From contig OU696580.1 in assembly GCA_916048095.2 (NCBI GenBank), positions 3,595,202 to 3,659,201 of the forward strand: a stretch of DNA of 64,000 bases. Reading direction: 5' to 3'. The stretch's first letter is position 1, and each line of letters starts with the position of its first letter. The notes under the pieces are model-generated. The model saw only the letters and a list, made by a program, of their open reading frames with translations. It was not told the DNA's origin and searched no databases. The position numbers were made by a program, and so were the translations under genes. The stretch comes from Sacculina carcini (taxonomy: Eukaryota; Arthropoda; Thecostraca; Sacculinidae). Shown piece by piece: positions 33,480 through 46,099 of the stretch.

Positions 33480-34430
33480 GTTGAATTCAAGTCCAAAGTA
33501 TAATTTTCTACGCATAAGAAATATTATCAATAGTTTTATTATTAATTACAGGCAAATACAGTGTGATTTTATGAACTGGGGCGCCATTTGATCTAGCAGG
33601 TCGATGCTGTTCTTAATGACCACCTAGCCGATCAAACCCAACCGACAGCGGCCAATACATGTAGAGAGAAGGAGAGTTTGAGAAACAAAAGTACAAATGT
33701 ACTGTGTGTGTCAGGAAGATGAAAACTGCTGACAAACGAGGCAAAGGAAGCAATGATCAAATGCAATTATAAAATCAAAATACTAAATAAATATAGATAC
33801 ATAATCGTTCAGCAGACTGAGCAAGATAACATGACAATAAAAAATCAAATATAACCTTATATTAATACTGAACAAAATGATAAAATGAATAAAGGCAACT
33901 AAAACGTACCGTACGTACGTACTAAAACAACAGTTCAGAATATAAATATCAGAATGTACAACTCGTGTGTGCTCATGTACAACTCAAATAGAACCAAAAA
34001 ACTAGATCAGATAACAATTACAGAAAGACAAATTAAACAACCACGTATTTAGAAAGATTGCATACAAACATACAAACCTACACACACGTTTTAATTCAAA
34101 ATTCTGAATATTCCATGATTATTGAATGTATAGTAATAAGTAAAAATTTGTATCAACACCGTATAATTATATAATTTATGTAAGCACAAATTGGATAGTA
34201 AATAACAAACACCAATAAACCGGGAATAGAGAATAGATAAATAAATAACTATCAATCCGCTTACACACCATAATACCAATCCGTCCACACTACTCAATGA
34301 ATAACAACACACACATACATACGTATACACAAACATAGTTACGCATACAGCGACAAGTGCAGGTTTGCCTATTGAAGCCCAGTTATGCTCCACTTGTCAA
34401 TCTGCTCCAACCACTCAACTTCTTTCTAGT
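33480..34430. other. AT-rich stretch with partial dispersed repeat, copy 3
   Basis: AATTACAGGCAAATACAGTG at 33544-33563 is the reverse complement of the 3' part of the repeats at 3838-3958 and 16925-17042. The rest, to about 34430, has no recognised feature. Confidence 0.4.
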
Positions 34431-34995
34431 TCGAGTCTCTCGCTTTCAACCTGTCATTTGAGGGCACAGCTGGTGCTGGCGAGAATGAGGCGGTGACCGG
34501 ACGCGTCAAAGCGTACGGCCCAACCCAGTTTCGGATTCAATTTGCTAGTGGGGATGACGTCCAGGGCTGTGGGGGAGGCACCAGCGGCGGCTCTGTGGCT
34601 AGAAAATGAGAGCTCGACAGGCCTTCATTGACGACTGCGCGGCGTCAGGACAAACAAGCTATTAGTTGAGACTGAGCCGCACCCAGCAGCTCGCGCTCAC
34701 TCACTCACTCACTGCCTGCGTGTCGGCCACTTCAAAGTGCGCGTGTCAATGGCCGCACGTGCACGCCATTCCACGGCACCTCCCGGCAACATTGTGTGAA
34801 GCCACCGACCACTTTTGTCATGACATCAGCGACCGCGTTACCATGACAACTGGCCGCGTTACCATGAAAACTGGCCGCCACCGTCGCTGACATGCACGTG
34901 ACAAGCTCACAGGCACTTGTCCTGCGGCGCCATTGTCTGTTGCTGTACTGAGTTTCTGGTGCCAAGCGTGAATGTGCTTGCGCGTCTGCATCTGG
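34431..34995. other. CpG-rich segment, possible promoter region
   Basis: The most GC- and CpG-rich unique-looking stretch in the first half of the window. It contains GCGTTACCATGACAACTGGC repeated twice in tandem (about 34835-34876, two substitutions) and a (CACT)n run. Opposite-strand frames overlap each other and carry no motif. It may be a CpG island or an old GC-rich element; neither is shown. Confidence 0.3.
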
Positions 34996-35688
34996 CTGAC
35001 TGCGTGATTGCGTGATTTATCCACTGTGCTGTTCAAAGCTGAGAAATGTCATACATTGTCACTTTGATCACTGCCACTTGGCTACACAATTCCAATATAT
35101 TTGTGAAATTGTCCCCGCGCTTTATGAATATTGACCAAACTGGTGTTGTTTTGACGTGATGTTATTGCTTTGGTCCATCCTTCATCCAACGCCGATTGGC
35201 AGGTAACAAAATACGCCTTTCTTCGAAGAAAACAGGCAGCAGAACACTTCCAGATAATGAACCGATAATATCAATTCCCAACATAATTGATATAAAATTA
35301 ACAAATTTATATTGTCAAATTAATATAAAACAGATACTATCCATCATGCGGATCAAACGCAATTCGCGGATGAATATTTCAATACATCATATTTGTCATC
35401 TATGTTCTCTAACATCAACGTGAATTAAGCTTGTATTCAAACTTTACCCAGATTTGGCCATAATATGCTCCGACAGACGAATTACCAAATATTTTACAAA
35501 TATAATACACATACAATACACATATACACACACACACACACACAAACACACAATATATTACAAATATTTGTATTTTGTCAAATCCAATGTTAAAATATGT
35601 GCAACAATAAACACTATCAGTAAATCACAACCATTTAAAATATATATGATTTGGGAAGGGACTCACTAGCGCTTTTCAGTGAGCCCGC
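34996..35688. other. AT-rich non-coding stretch
   Basis: A CA run at 35522-35552. No other feature. Confidence 0.5.
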
Positions 35689-35939
35689 CAGTGGCGGCGC
35701 CAGGATTTTCCGATAAGGGGCTAAGGAAAACCTTGAGGGGGCTTGGCAAAGCATGAAGAACTACACTCTAACGCTGACTACATAACATTGTAATAAGATA
35801 CTGGAGCACACTGATTCAGTCCTCAAACTTGAGCCATAATTCAAGAACATTATATGTTGAAGGAAAGAGGTGAATCCCATAGGATAGAACATATAATGAC
35901 ACATTGACAAATATGCAAACGTCGTTACAGTAACAAATA

Positions 35940-36777
35940 CAATGGAACCTTGGAATACGAGTACCTTAGTATACGAGTATACGAGTAATTTAGAATACGA
36001 GCATTTCAACTCGTTAAAAAATTGATTTAGAGTACGAGCGATAAATTAGAATACGAGCAAATGTGAAGAAAACATGCGCGTGTGACTGTTTTGAAAGTGA
36101 AGGAAGAGCAGAGAGAGAGGTGATAGAAGCGCTTTCATGAGAGGGAGGTAAAAGAGGACACTATTCCTTCTAGTGAAATAAAATATTCCCTTGAAAAATC
36201 GGGAGGAATTACAATATTTATTGAAAAGCATCACCCTAATATAGAAGTATCTGACTCGGCAATTAACTTGTTTAATGAGAATGTACTATCACATTTTAGA
36301 GCCATTCTAAAACGCGGGGAAAAGCAAGTATCGTTAAGCAGATTGTTCGTGAAGCTACCCAAAAGACAGCAAAATTCTGAACCTCAACCTGGTCCCAGTG
36401 AAGTGAAATTCAGAAAAATAAGCAGAGTTGAGATATCATATTACTCAGAGGACTCTTTCTCCCCAGTCAGACCACTCCTCCTCCCCACCTCCACATCAAG
36501 CCCCCGAATTCTTCAATTTATCACCATTAAGGTAAGTTATGTAGAAAATGTAGATACAACATTAATGTAGATACATTTATATTGTTTGTGTAATTAAAAC
36601 AATGTACGTTTTTCAATACGTTCATACGTGTATAAGTTTTTCCAATTTTTGGGGGCCTGGAACGAATTAAATACAACTACATTACTTTCAATAGGGAAAT
36701 TCGTTTTAGAATACGGGTAAATTGGTTTACGAGCTCGGTCTTGGAACGAATTAAGCTCGTATTCCAAGGTACCACTG
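35940..36777 (+). mobile_element. Tigger/pogo-type element, internally deleted
   Basis: TA target duplications (35938-35939 and 36778-36779). Termini CAATGGAACCTTGGAATACG and, inverted, CAGTGGTACCTTGGAATACG. An inner part encodes a transposase C-terminus (36160-36480). The 838-bp copy lacks the DDE domain and the helix-turn-helix region, so it is non-autonomous. Confidence 0.85.
36133..36570 (+). pseudogene. Tigger transposase C-terminal fragment
   Basis: The frame from about 36160 reads EKHHPNIEVSDSAINLFNEN and continues VLSHFRAILKRGEKQVSLSR. This is the conserved tail of Tigger/jerky-family transposases (EKxHPxK..ARxxNLFNDNxxSHFRxILKRRxKQxSLDRFLVK). The nominal ORF begins at the Met at 36268. 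All upstream transposase domains are deleted. Confidence 0.8.
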
Positions 36778-37070
36778 TACTTAATTAATGTAAGACAAAT
36801 AAGATTACTGTATGGCAATACAGTTTCATTTACAGTGGTAAGAAATTGTAATGTCTGTGATTATGTTTTTGGGGGGCTTGGCATATTTTTTGGGAGGCTG
36901 AAGTTCCTCCAAGTCCCCCCTTAGCGCCGCCACTCCAGACTCTTAAGCTAAGGAAAAAAACAGGCAGCCAAAAAGAGGAAAAAACGCAAATACGAGGCTT
37001 AAATTATTGAGCAGATGATCGCATCTCGATATTATATTTATATTTTATTTTAAAGTCTGGAGAGCTGCGG

Positions 37071-37330
37071 TCAATAATTTTTAATACTCTTAAAAGTCAT
37101 GCAGGTTTTGATGTCATTTTGAATATTATTCCACATTTTGGCACCCACCACACTTACGGTAAATTGCCTGCTTCAGGTCCTTGGAAAAGTTTGGTCAAAT
37201 TTTTCCGGGTGTCTTTTATTTGTGCTGAATATTTGTTGTAGGCTAGTTGGCAATAGTTTCTTATGCACCCGGTACATGAACACTGCCGTGTTTAGTTTTA
37301 TCATATTATCAAAGTTAAGAATGGTATATT
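37071..37330 (-). pseudogene. LINE ORF2 C-terminus, downstream part
   Basis: The minus strand reads LNFDNMIKLNTAVFMYRVHK, then KLLPTSLQQIF, and after one in-frame stop FTVSVVGAKMWNNIQNDIKT followed by MTFKSIKNY and a stop. These are the last motifs of a CR1-like RT polyprotein (xFxYKxxxxLLP ... GxxxWNxLPxxIK ... SxxxFKxxLKxY). The preceding part lies 2.7 kb away at 40062-40370, separated by an inserted repeat. Confidence 0.75.
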
Positions 37331-38119
37331 ATATAATTTTATATATTACTAGCATTAAAACCCGCCCGTTGTGCGGAACAATTCATAAAAATATTGCAAA
37401 TTAAAAATAAATAAGGCAAACTCATGAAAACCTTAATCAATTAAAAGGTCTAAATTTCATTATTTTTAATTTTATTTTGACAAAATATTTTCACTCAACC
37501 CGCCTCATATTTAAACCCGCCCGACGTGAGGAAAAATTCAGAACTCGAACACCATCCGTTCTGGTTCTTGAAGTCAAATCCATTAGTTTTGTATATGAAT
37601 TCATTCTATACGGTGAAATTGAACGTTTTATTGCTGCCCGCGGGACATTTTTATTTCATAAAAATGAGCCATCGCTTCGTTTGCGTTTGAAGCCCCTGAT
37701 CATTGAGCCAGCGAACCATGAACCAGCGCAATTATGTCACCTCATATTCAAGCATACATACACAGACAGACAGATAATTTCTTCTTTATGTATATATATA
37801 GCATTAAAACGTATGGCAATATGTTACACTATGCAATATGTTACACTAAACAATATGGCATTGCATGATATGACAACCCGTATCCTTACGCAACTTAAGC
37901 GTATGCAACTTGAAATTTAACCAATTAATTTACACAGTAAAATTCAGTAGCTTACTTTGTTCCAAGTAGCATTTTACCCGCCCGTCGTGCGGAACATTTG
38001 ATGTGTAAATATTGAGGACAATAAAGACTTTCTATTCAGTATAGTTTAGCATTAATTAAACTGTACGCAATAAAACCACACCATCCATGCTTGGAGATAA
38101 TATGATGCATTCTTAATTG

Positions 38120-39790
38120 TGATTGGGCTTCAGTGAAATTTAATCGGTGTATATTCCTGTGTAATCGCAAGTGCGCATAATAGCTGTCAAATTGGCAATA
38201 TGTCCTTTTGGATTTACACCGCCGTAACTTCCTTCAGATACCCTTTGGAAAATTACAAATTATACCGTATTGTAGAAAACAAGATGTCTAGCACGATGGT
38301 ATAATTTATTTTTATGTGTAACAAATATTTACTGAGAAATAGTAGAAAAATGGATATATTTTAGTCGCCCGGTGTTCAAGTGTAATTTTGGATGTAATTG
38401 AGAATTTTGCCAATTTTACACGTTTTTTGTATCATTTGTGGGTATAAATTATAACTTATATTGTAGAACACAAAATTCTCTATACAGTAGTATATTCTTG
38501 TGTAATCGCAAGTGCGTAAATTGTGATTGGACTTCAGTGAAATTAAATCAGTGTATATTCCTGTGTAATCGCAAGTGCGCATAATAGCTGTCAAATTGGC
38601 AAAATGACATTTAGACTTTACACCGCCGTAACTTCCTTCAGATATATTTTGGAAAATTAAAAATTATACCGTATTGTAGAAAGGAAAATTTCTAGCACGA
38701 TGGTATTATTTATTTCTATGTATAACAAATAGTTACTGAGAAATAGTAGAAAAATGAATAAATTTTAGTCTCCCGGTGTTCAAGTGTAATTTTGGATGTA
38801 TTTGAGAATTTTTCAAATTTTACACGTTTTTTGTATCATTTGTGGGTATAAATTATAGCTTAGCTTGTAGAACACAAAATTCAATTCAGTGATTGGACTT
38901 CAGTGAAATTATATCAGTAGTATATTCCTGTGTAATCGCAAGTGCGCATAATAGCTGTCAAATTGGCAATATGTCATTTTGAATTTACACCGCCGTAACT
39001 GCCTTCAGATATATTTTGGAAAATTAAAAATTATACCGTATTGTAGAAAAGAAAATTTCTAGCACGATGGTATTATTTATTTCTATGTATAACAAATAGT
39101 TACTGAGAAATAGTAGAAAAATGAATTAATTTTAGTCTCCCGGTGTTCAAGTGTAATTTTGGATGTATTTACGAATTTTGCCAATTTTACATGTTTTTTG
39201 TATCATTTGTGGGTATTAATTATAACTTTTCTTGTAAAACAAAAAATTACCTACACAATAGTATAATTTTTATAGCTGTACCATTGCTGGTTTATGAGGA
39301 ATAGATAGCGGAATATTGACCAAAATATTCACGTTTTTTGTGCTAATTTTGCCTTTTTGCTTTTTTGTCATTTACACTTCACACCGCCGTAACTTTTTTT
39401 TAATACACTTTGGAAAATTAATAATTATACCGTGTTGTAGCAAACAAAATTCCCAGCATGATGGTATTATTTATTTAGGTGTGTGATTATTAGTTTTTGA
39501 GAAATAGAGAAAAAAGTATAGAAAATCGGACGCGTGGAGTTTAAATATAATTTTGAATGTAGATTGAATTTTTTTCCATTTTACATGTTTTTTATTTAAT
39601 TTTTGGGTATAAATTATAATTCGTTGAGCAGAACAGAAAATTTTCTACACAGTGGTATAACTTGTATAGTTGTACCATTGCTGGTTTAGGAAGAGTAGTC
39701 TTCAGAAAATTGACCAAAATTTTAGCATTTTTCAGGGTTCATTTTGTTTTTTCACCGCTATAACTTTTTTGGTTTTATTTTTGAAATTAA
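38120..39790. repeat. Tandem array of about 370-400-bp units, five copies
   Basis: The landmark CACCGCCGTAACTT recurs at 38217, 38621, 38988, 39382 and 39753 (last two degenerate), giving spacings of 404, 367, 394 and 371. Each unit also contains a GGAAAATTA...TTATACC..TTGTAGA block and an A(C/A)GATGGTAT(A/T)ATTTAT block. Units 1-3 share GTGTAATCGCAAGTGCGCAT. Divergence increases to the right. Confidence 0.9.
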
Positions 39791-39907
39791 AAATTTAACC
39801 TGCAGTGTAGACAAGAAAATTTCCAACAAGATGGTATAAATTTTTAGCGGGTACGCCAAGTGATGGCCGAGTAGCAGCTCATAGAAAATGAGCCAAGGAG
39901 GGTGGGA

Positions 39908-40036
<129 letters not shown>

Positions 40037-40061
40037 GATCTCTTTTATATATATAGATATT

Positions 40062-40370
40062 AATCTGAAGTTGGGCTTCGTGGATTGTCGAATTTTTATA
40101 TTAGCGATGCTCCTTATAAAATGCTTATGATGTAGTTAGCTTTGTCAGTCTGGTTTTATACGTCGACCCCCGAATTTCATTGCAAAAACTCAAGTGTGGC
40201 TTGACTAGGCTGTTATACAAAATGAGACACGCTTTTTCACCTATGAAAAATGTCTGAGTTAAACATTGCGTACGATATTTAAGAAACTTTTTTTTGTCAC
40301 AGAGCTCATATGATGTATCCAATATATGTTTTGATCAATGATCACCCCGAGAATTTGATCGTGTAGGCAT
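40062..40370 (-). pseudogene. LINE ORF2 C-terminus, upstream part
   Basis: The minus strand reads LGVIIDQNIYWIHH (the FLGVxIDxxLxWxxH motif) and, in a shifted frame, ACLILYNSLVKPHLSFCNEI followed by RGSTYKTRLTKL. These are the ordered post-RT motifs of CR1-like LINEs. The 3' continuation is at 37071-37330, beyond an inserted repeat. Confidence 0.75.
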
Positions 40371-41145
40371 TCGGCAATGGCGGAAATAGAATTTTCCGAT
40401 TTAACGGAGCTGTACGGTGGCGTTAGAACTTGCATAAAATATTAACATGATATTCAAAAGGAGATATTGAATTAAATGCGCCCTGTCAGATCATTTGAAA
40501 TTATGTTCAAAAACCTTTGTGACTGAATTTCGCACTGAGTGACATCATATATCTGCAGTTCAGCATCAGCGGAATGATCGGTTTTGTGAAACCTAAAAGA
40601 TGTGACTTATCAGTCGTATCAGTTATCGTTGAGAGCGCTCGTGTCGTGGTCTGCTGACATCATAAAAGCTGCTCACTCGTGCGCGAACCCTTCTATCTCT
40701 TATTCACTAGACTGCACCGAACATACCTCGATGCAATCACAGCTTTTGTGTGTGTGTGTGTGTGCGTGTGTGCATGTGTGTATGTGCGCATGTATGTGTG
40801 TATGTGCGTGTGTGTGTGTGTGTGTGTGTCAACGGCAGTACACATGTGAGATAGTGAGATAGAAATGATTGCATCTTCCATCTGAAAGGTGGAGAGGATT
40901 CACTACTCAAAATTCTATATTCACTGTAATTTTTTTAAGATAGCTGAAACGCCTGCCCTGGTGATATTTTCCAATTCCAACAATATTTTCTCTTGCTTCT
41001 TTCAATGAAACCTAAGTCTGAACGAATATTGTTGCGGTCACATTCCAAGCTTGTCCACGCTACATCCTCACTCTCTCTCTTTCACGTGTGCACTTTTCCG
41101 ATTCTAGCTTGTTCATTGTTTGAGTCTGACATGCTTTCTAATCAG
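40371..41145. other. Non-coding stretch with TG microsatellite
   Basis: A TG-rich tract at 40747-40829 with CG and CA interruptions. No gene. Confidence 0.55.
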
Positions 41146-41641
41146 TAGAGTTGGGAATTTTATGTGAACACATAACACATATTTCTTCGCATAAAATGCC
41201 GTATTTAAGCGAAAATAGCATAAAATGCCATTTTCACAGAAAAATGTTGTCTACAAATAGTTTTTTGTATGCTGTGCTTTTAACTAATCTGTCTTGTTAA
41301 TATCTGTAATAACAGATCACGGATTCAACATATTATGATATACTCGAACATTGTAAATAGGTTAATATTAACCCCGGCAATATTAACAATGGAAACATAG
41401 CAAAGTTCCTATTAGCTTCTCAAGTGGCTAGACACGAAGAGCGTAGCACGGTTTTATATTTCTGGTTAACTATCGTATGTGTTGTGGTTGTGGTTTAATT
41501 TGTGTGATTCAATCGCTCCAAGCTAGATGCACGTGCCATTGGCTTTTTGGGAAGTTAGGATCATACATGTACTTCATATTTACATTTTCGGAAAATATTC
41601 CACGCAAATCCCTCAAATAGCGTCCGTCTGCACTGTAACGT

Positions 41642-41812
41642 CACGCTCAAAGGGTTAAAGGAATTCAGCGTTATGTCGAATTTTCCCAGAAAAACATGTC
41701 TGATGGGAAGGGAATGTTTTGCGTTGCATGTGAGAAAAACGTGTCCGGTGGTCACAAGTCGCAGCTCGATCGACACAACAAATCGGTTGCTCACTCGAAA
41801 AGGATCATATAA
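41642..41812 (+). pseudogene. hAT N-terminal zinc-finger fragment
   Basis: The + frame reads KGIQRYVEFSQKNMSDGKGM, then FCVACEKNVSGGHKSQLDRH, then NKSVAHSKRII and a stop. It has a C-x2-C-x13-H-x5-H zinc finger of the BED/CGGBP1-like type that precedes many hAT transposases. No start codon or downstream transposase remains inside the element, so it is a remnant of the DNA-binding domain. Confidence 0.6.
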
Positions 41813-41878
41813 ACTATTCATGCATAATCAAATCATGGGATCATCGCCTCGGAGCAAAAGTACAAAATGGCACCCCTA

Positions 41879-41996
41879 CAGTGGCACATCTTCCATGAAC
41901 ATTTCCAGTATGGTTTCTCATGTTTCGCATAGCCCCACATATTTTTCCTTAGCCCCCTCAAGTCCCCTCACCGGAAGAATCCTGGCGCCGCCACTG
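41879..41996. mobile_element. CAGTGGCGGCGCCAGG-family MITE, short copy
   Basis: Ends AATCCTGGCGCCGCCACTG, the inverted terminus of the family at 31696-31979 and 35689-36935. The internal TAGCCCC...CCTTAGCCCCCTCA also matches. The left boundary (CAGTGGCACATC) is tentative, since the flanking 8-mers agree at only 5 of 8 positions. Confidence 0.5.
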
Positions 41997-42254
41997 CACT
42001 CAAACACTGCCTACCTGAGGGTGTGGCTGGATATATGCTTAAAATGCAAATAATCCACGAGAGTCCAAAGTTTACATATTATAAGAAAAACGAATAACAT
42101 ATTTTGGGACTTTTGACAGCATATTTAGGAATTTTTCGTCACTTAATAAGAACATGAAACGCCAAAAATTATCACATAAACTTCCCAACTCTACAAATCA
42201 GTAACTAAATATAAAATCACATATACAGTCGCACCGTACGTTGACACATTATGC

Positions 42255-43560
42255 GTACCGACTAGTGCCATCTATCGGTTGGTTTCTCGTCTTCGCCAAG
42301 GCAAGTTCTAACTAGAGTCGTTTTCATGACTTCAATAATCGTCTGAGGTCTCCGATGTTGTCTAGCAGGCCCGCATGGTATTGCTTCAGCGGGTCGAGGC
42401 GAATCGACTGTGCTCGACAGTCCTGCTGTTTTATCTTCGTCTCTTCGGAGCGCGTGATCGTATCTGCATCTAATTTGCCATCGATTCCGGGTGAAAACAC
42501 GTCGATTTGACAGCTTGACCAGATACCGTCTGAGCAGTAAGCATTGGACGATCACTGCGTACTTGCTCCATTCTTTGCTGACGTGGCACTGCACATCTAT
42601 GGGGTTTCCTGAATTCAGGTACAGCAGTTCTCCGGAGCGTCAGTAGTACCTGCCGTCGTCGTCGTACCTCTTTCCCCGTGCTCAAATTTGCGTGCTCAGA
42701 TTCATCGCTAAATTTCTGCCATTGCACACAGAAGTGGCGTCTATGTGCCGGTATCATGTCATGTACAGGTCGTCCACACATAATCTCGTCTGGTGATCTT
42801 CTACCCGGCCCTGGCGTGTTTATTAGTTGCAAAATTACTTTCGACCACTTATCAGGGTCAAGTGCTGTCTTGTCTGTGCACCAGCATATTTGATAAGCGT
42901 TTTAGCCTTCTTGATGGCCGGCTCCACACCCCCCCCCCCATCGATTTCGGGTCGGTGTTCAAATTTACATATTTTTGGGAAGCGAGCGAACTCTGCCGAC
43001 GTAAACAAAAGGTTTCCAATCGGAGTGAATTGTCACACCCAGTGAGTACACCCACCATACAAACACATTGCGCAGTGTGTCGAGGAGATTTCTTGTCACT
43101 AAAGATGTCGTTAACGAACTGACAACACGACAGGTGGTCGGCCACAACACCGCTCTTGTGTCCACAATGTCCACAAGCACATGCCCAAGGACACTAACTT
43201 AAAAGATCGAGAAGTTCGTCTGTGACGCCGGATTTTCTCACTGGTCTGCGATGATCGGTGGTCCACAACGCCGGTTACGACCGTTGTCCTTATTTGTGAC
43301 GAGAAATGAAGTAAATTTCAAATCTCGGTACACACCCCACGAGAGCAACAATTCGGTCATTCCTTCAAAGATGTGGATGTCCACGTTGACTGCTGTCTCA
43401 CCGAAATCGATAGCGGTCGGACAAGTACAAATTGGCTTCATGCGATAACCCTAGGCGGAAAATCTTTGATATGTGTTTGCAATAGGTTAATGCTATCAAA
43501 ATTTCCAGTTCGTCCATACCAGCTATTGGCATGTCTGCTCCTCCCTTGTGTTGAATAAAG
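42255..43560 (-). pseudogene. Decayed Ty3/gypsy pol: protease and integrase fragments
   Basis: In 5' to 3' order on the minus strand: a protease C-terminus, AIDFGETAVNVDIHIFEGMT then ELLLSWGVYRDL (43441-43238), followed directly by integrase parts: an EFARFAK/FEHRP-like piece and AIKKAKTLIKYA (about 42960-42860), and INTPGPGRRSPDEIMCGRPV then HDMIPAHRR (42832-42740), the NTPxxxxxSPAExxFGRxxR motif. RT and RNase H are deleted between them, and frames shift repeatedly. Not the same family as the CsRn1 copy. No LTRs were found. Confidence 0.7.
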
Positions 43561-46091
43561 CCTATAGTTGATGCCGATTTTCATAACAATGAGGAAGTTG
43601 GGAGCGTCAAACGAAAACTAGGGAGAGCTGGTTCTCATGCAGTTCGTGAAGAAAACTTCAGTAAGCTAATGATAAATGTGTTTGATTTCGCTAATACAAA
43701 TGCATTTAAGATTTCCGAAGAAGAAAAAAATAAAGAACCCCGCTAGCTCAGAATGTGCCTGCACGACGCGGGAAAATGGGACATGTAGAAATTCAGCTAA
43801 TTGCCATAGAACCACGCGTTGCTAAGCGCCGTGAGTAGCAGGAGAACAAATGAAACAATCATAAGATGAAGTTGGCAGATACACAAATAAACTAGATTTG
43901 GAATCATGATCACCTCGGATAAACCAATACTTCACAAGCACGTTAAAGTACTAGAAATGTAATATTTACTAGTGTGGATAGTGCCGTTGCGAGATCTTAT
44001 AGCCCCCTCGAAGGCAATACTTGTGACCCTCATTACAAAAAGAACACCAACTAATTAATATATTTCTCAGACATACACCCATAATAATCCAAGTTTAGGT
44101 AAAACATCTGATTAAAAATGCAAAAATGATAGCGTACCAAATGAGTACAGGCACATTATATCACAGAATAAGCAACCGATACAGATACGCATGTATTAAA
44201 TATATAAGTTAAAGTATGAAAAACTACTAGGCAAAACAAATCACAGCTCATCTGACTGTGGCGTGTGTGATATACTTTCACCGCCTCTGGCATACTTTGA
44301 CAGCCTCTGCTCATAACCCACAAACAGGCATTGCAAAGCACATTGTGTAGCAAACTGACTTGTACATGAAGACGCACACACATGCAGTCAGTCACAACAT
44401 ATATACGATAGATCCGGTCCAAGTCTTTGAATTGGACGTTCCAGCATTGGACAGTTTGAAGACCACTGAACTTCATTCAGAACTTCACACAGACGAGAAA
44501 TAATGGCCAAGATGACCGTTGGCTCACCTCTCAATCACTATACGCCACTGTCAGATGCATTCACGACATGTACCATCCTTGCCACGGCTAATATGCATCG
44601 CGTCGGAAAACCACCGCCGAGCGTTGGACAAATTGCTACTAGACAGTTTTGCGGCGCTGCTAATTTTCTAGATTCTCTCCATTAGTTCTGTTTCATATTG
44701 TAACTAAAAGCGGAGACTACCCCAATTGAGACACGGACTATTTGAGACAAACCTCATGGCCGCTCTCAACCTCTACATAATCCGACCCGGCTAGGTTAAG
44801 TTGGTATGCTGCCAGCTGGATTAGGACGGCAAAGAGAGAGTATGGGAGCGCATGGGAATTTTTTAATAATTAATTCAATAATTAGCTAGTCGACGCGCAT
44901 CTTTGACGCACATTGTGAATGTACTATTTGGAATGCAAGCGTTAGTCTGTGTGCGGCTTGTTTGTGTATGTGTGTGTGTATGTGTGTGTGTGTGTGTGTG
45001 TGCAAGCGCCAGTGCTGGTGCATTTGTGCAGATGGTAATGAGCTCATAGGCAGCCGGACAGCGCGGTCACGTGCCAGCATCTTCCTGCGTGTGTTTGCTG
45101 ACGTTGTGAGTAAGCAGTGTGCAATTTGATGAATACGTCTTGTTAGGCTGATTCAGCCTGAACGCACCTACACAGCACACGCAGCCACGCGCAAACAACA
45201 TACACCCGGACAAAACACACGCGCGTACATAATACGTACATATACACGTCAATGGCATACAAAGTAAACAAAAACAACGTAAACAATAGCAAATTGAATG
45301 AAGACATTAGTTAAAAACTGCAAATATCCAACAATCGCAAATATAAGGAATATAAGTAAATATAAGTATATTATCTGTGTTATATCGAAAAATATTTAGT
45401 GGAAAATTGAGATTTGAGACAATACCAAATATTAGATAAATTGCATGAATATTGAATATATACCTGTGTGTATACCGATAATGGATATAATTTACCTTGT
45501 CATCACAAATTTATTGGAATAAAAAATGTAGCATAATCCACTATAAAACGAATCTAATTGGAAAATAAAAGCAGATAACAAGTGCTAGACATAAAGTTCC
45601 GAATATGAACTGTAAAACACAAAAAATGAAGCAAAAACGTACTATTTCAAACGCCCTGCGTTCGTATTAAATGCTAGTATGTTATATTCTTGAAGCCAGA
45701 GTCAGAGTTTTAATTGCATATGTGCACGCTAGGCGATTACATTTGTTACATTATTGCTCTTTACGCCATCAAACTTGATGACAAATGCCATATTACGTTT
45801 TTCCCAACGGCAGTCCGCGAGAAAAGCGTGTAATGTGCTACACGACGTCTTAAGATACCATACATACTTCAAACATAATCTTTCTTGTTTTGTGTGGTAC
45901 AGTTATTTTGTGCATAAGTGAACGTTTGTAAGGTTTTTGGGTTGGTGTACGTCGGTGATTGCTTGTTTGTGTGTATCAACGTAGATGTGTCTGCATTATT
46001 ACAGGTGTGGTATTCATCGGCGTTTTTAGTCCCGAGGATAAATAGAATGTGCAATATAATAAATTGATTGTAGCAAACATGCTGGATTATC
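43561..46091. other. Non-coding stretch
   Basis: No gene or element recognised. A TG run at 44953-45003. A moderately GC-rich patch at about 45000-45240 has overlapping meaningless frames. The rest is AT-rich. Confidence 0.5.
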
Positions 46092-46099
46092 GCTCTTCC

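Larger units (their letters stand above)
35689..36935. mobile_element. hAT MITE, CAGTGGCGGCGCCAGG family, carrying a Tigger copy
   Basis: Left end CAGTGGCGGCGCCAGGATTT, right end TTAGCGCCGCCACT. Internal blocks GGGGGCTTGGCAAAGCATGA and GGGGCTTGGCATATTTTTT match the family copy at 31696-31979 in the inverse orientation. It is interrupted at 35940-36777 by a Tigger-type element. The flanking 8-mers do not match, so the host insertion is old or rearranged. Confidence 0.65.
41146..42193 (+). mobile_element. hAT element with TAGAGTTGGGAA termini
   Basis: The left terminus TAGAGTTGGGAATTTTATGT and the inverted right terminus TAGAGTTGGGAAGTTTATGT form a 22-bp TIR with one mismatch. The 8-bp target duplication is CTAATCAG / CAAATCAG (7 of 8). 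It contains the zinc-finger fragment at 41642-41812 and a CAGTGGCGGCGCCAGG-family MITE end at about 41879-41996. It is a deleted, non-autonomous copy. Confidence 0.85.

Noticed and set aside
44156-44685. 106-codon (minus) and 60-codon (plus) frames
   Set aside because: No domain, no splice or promoter context, and ordinary composition.
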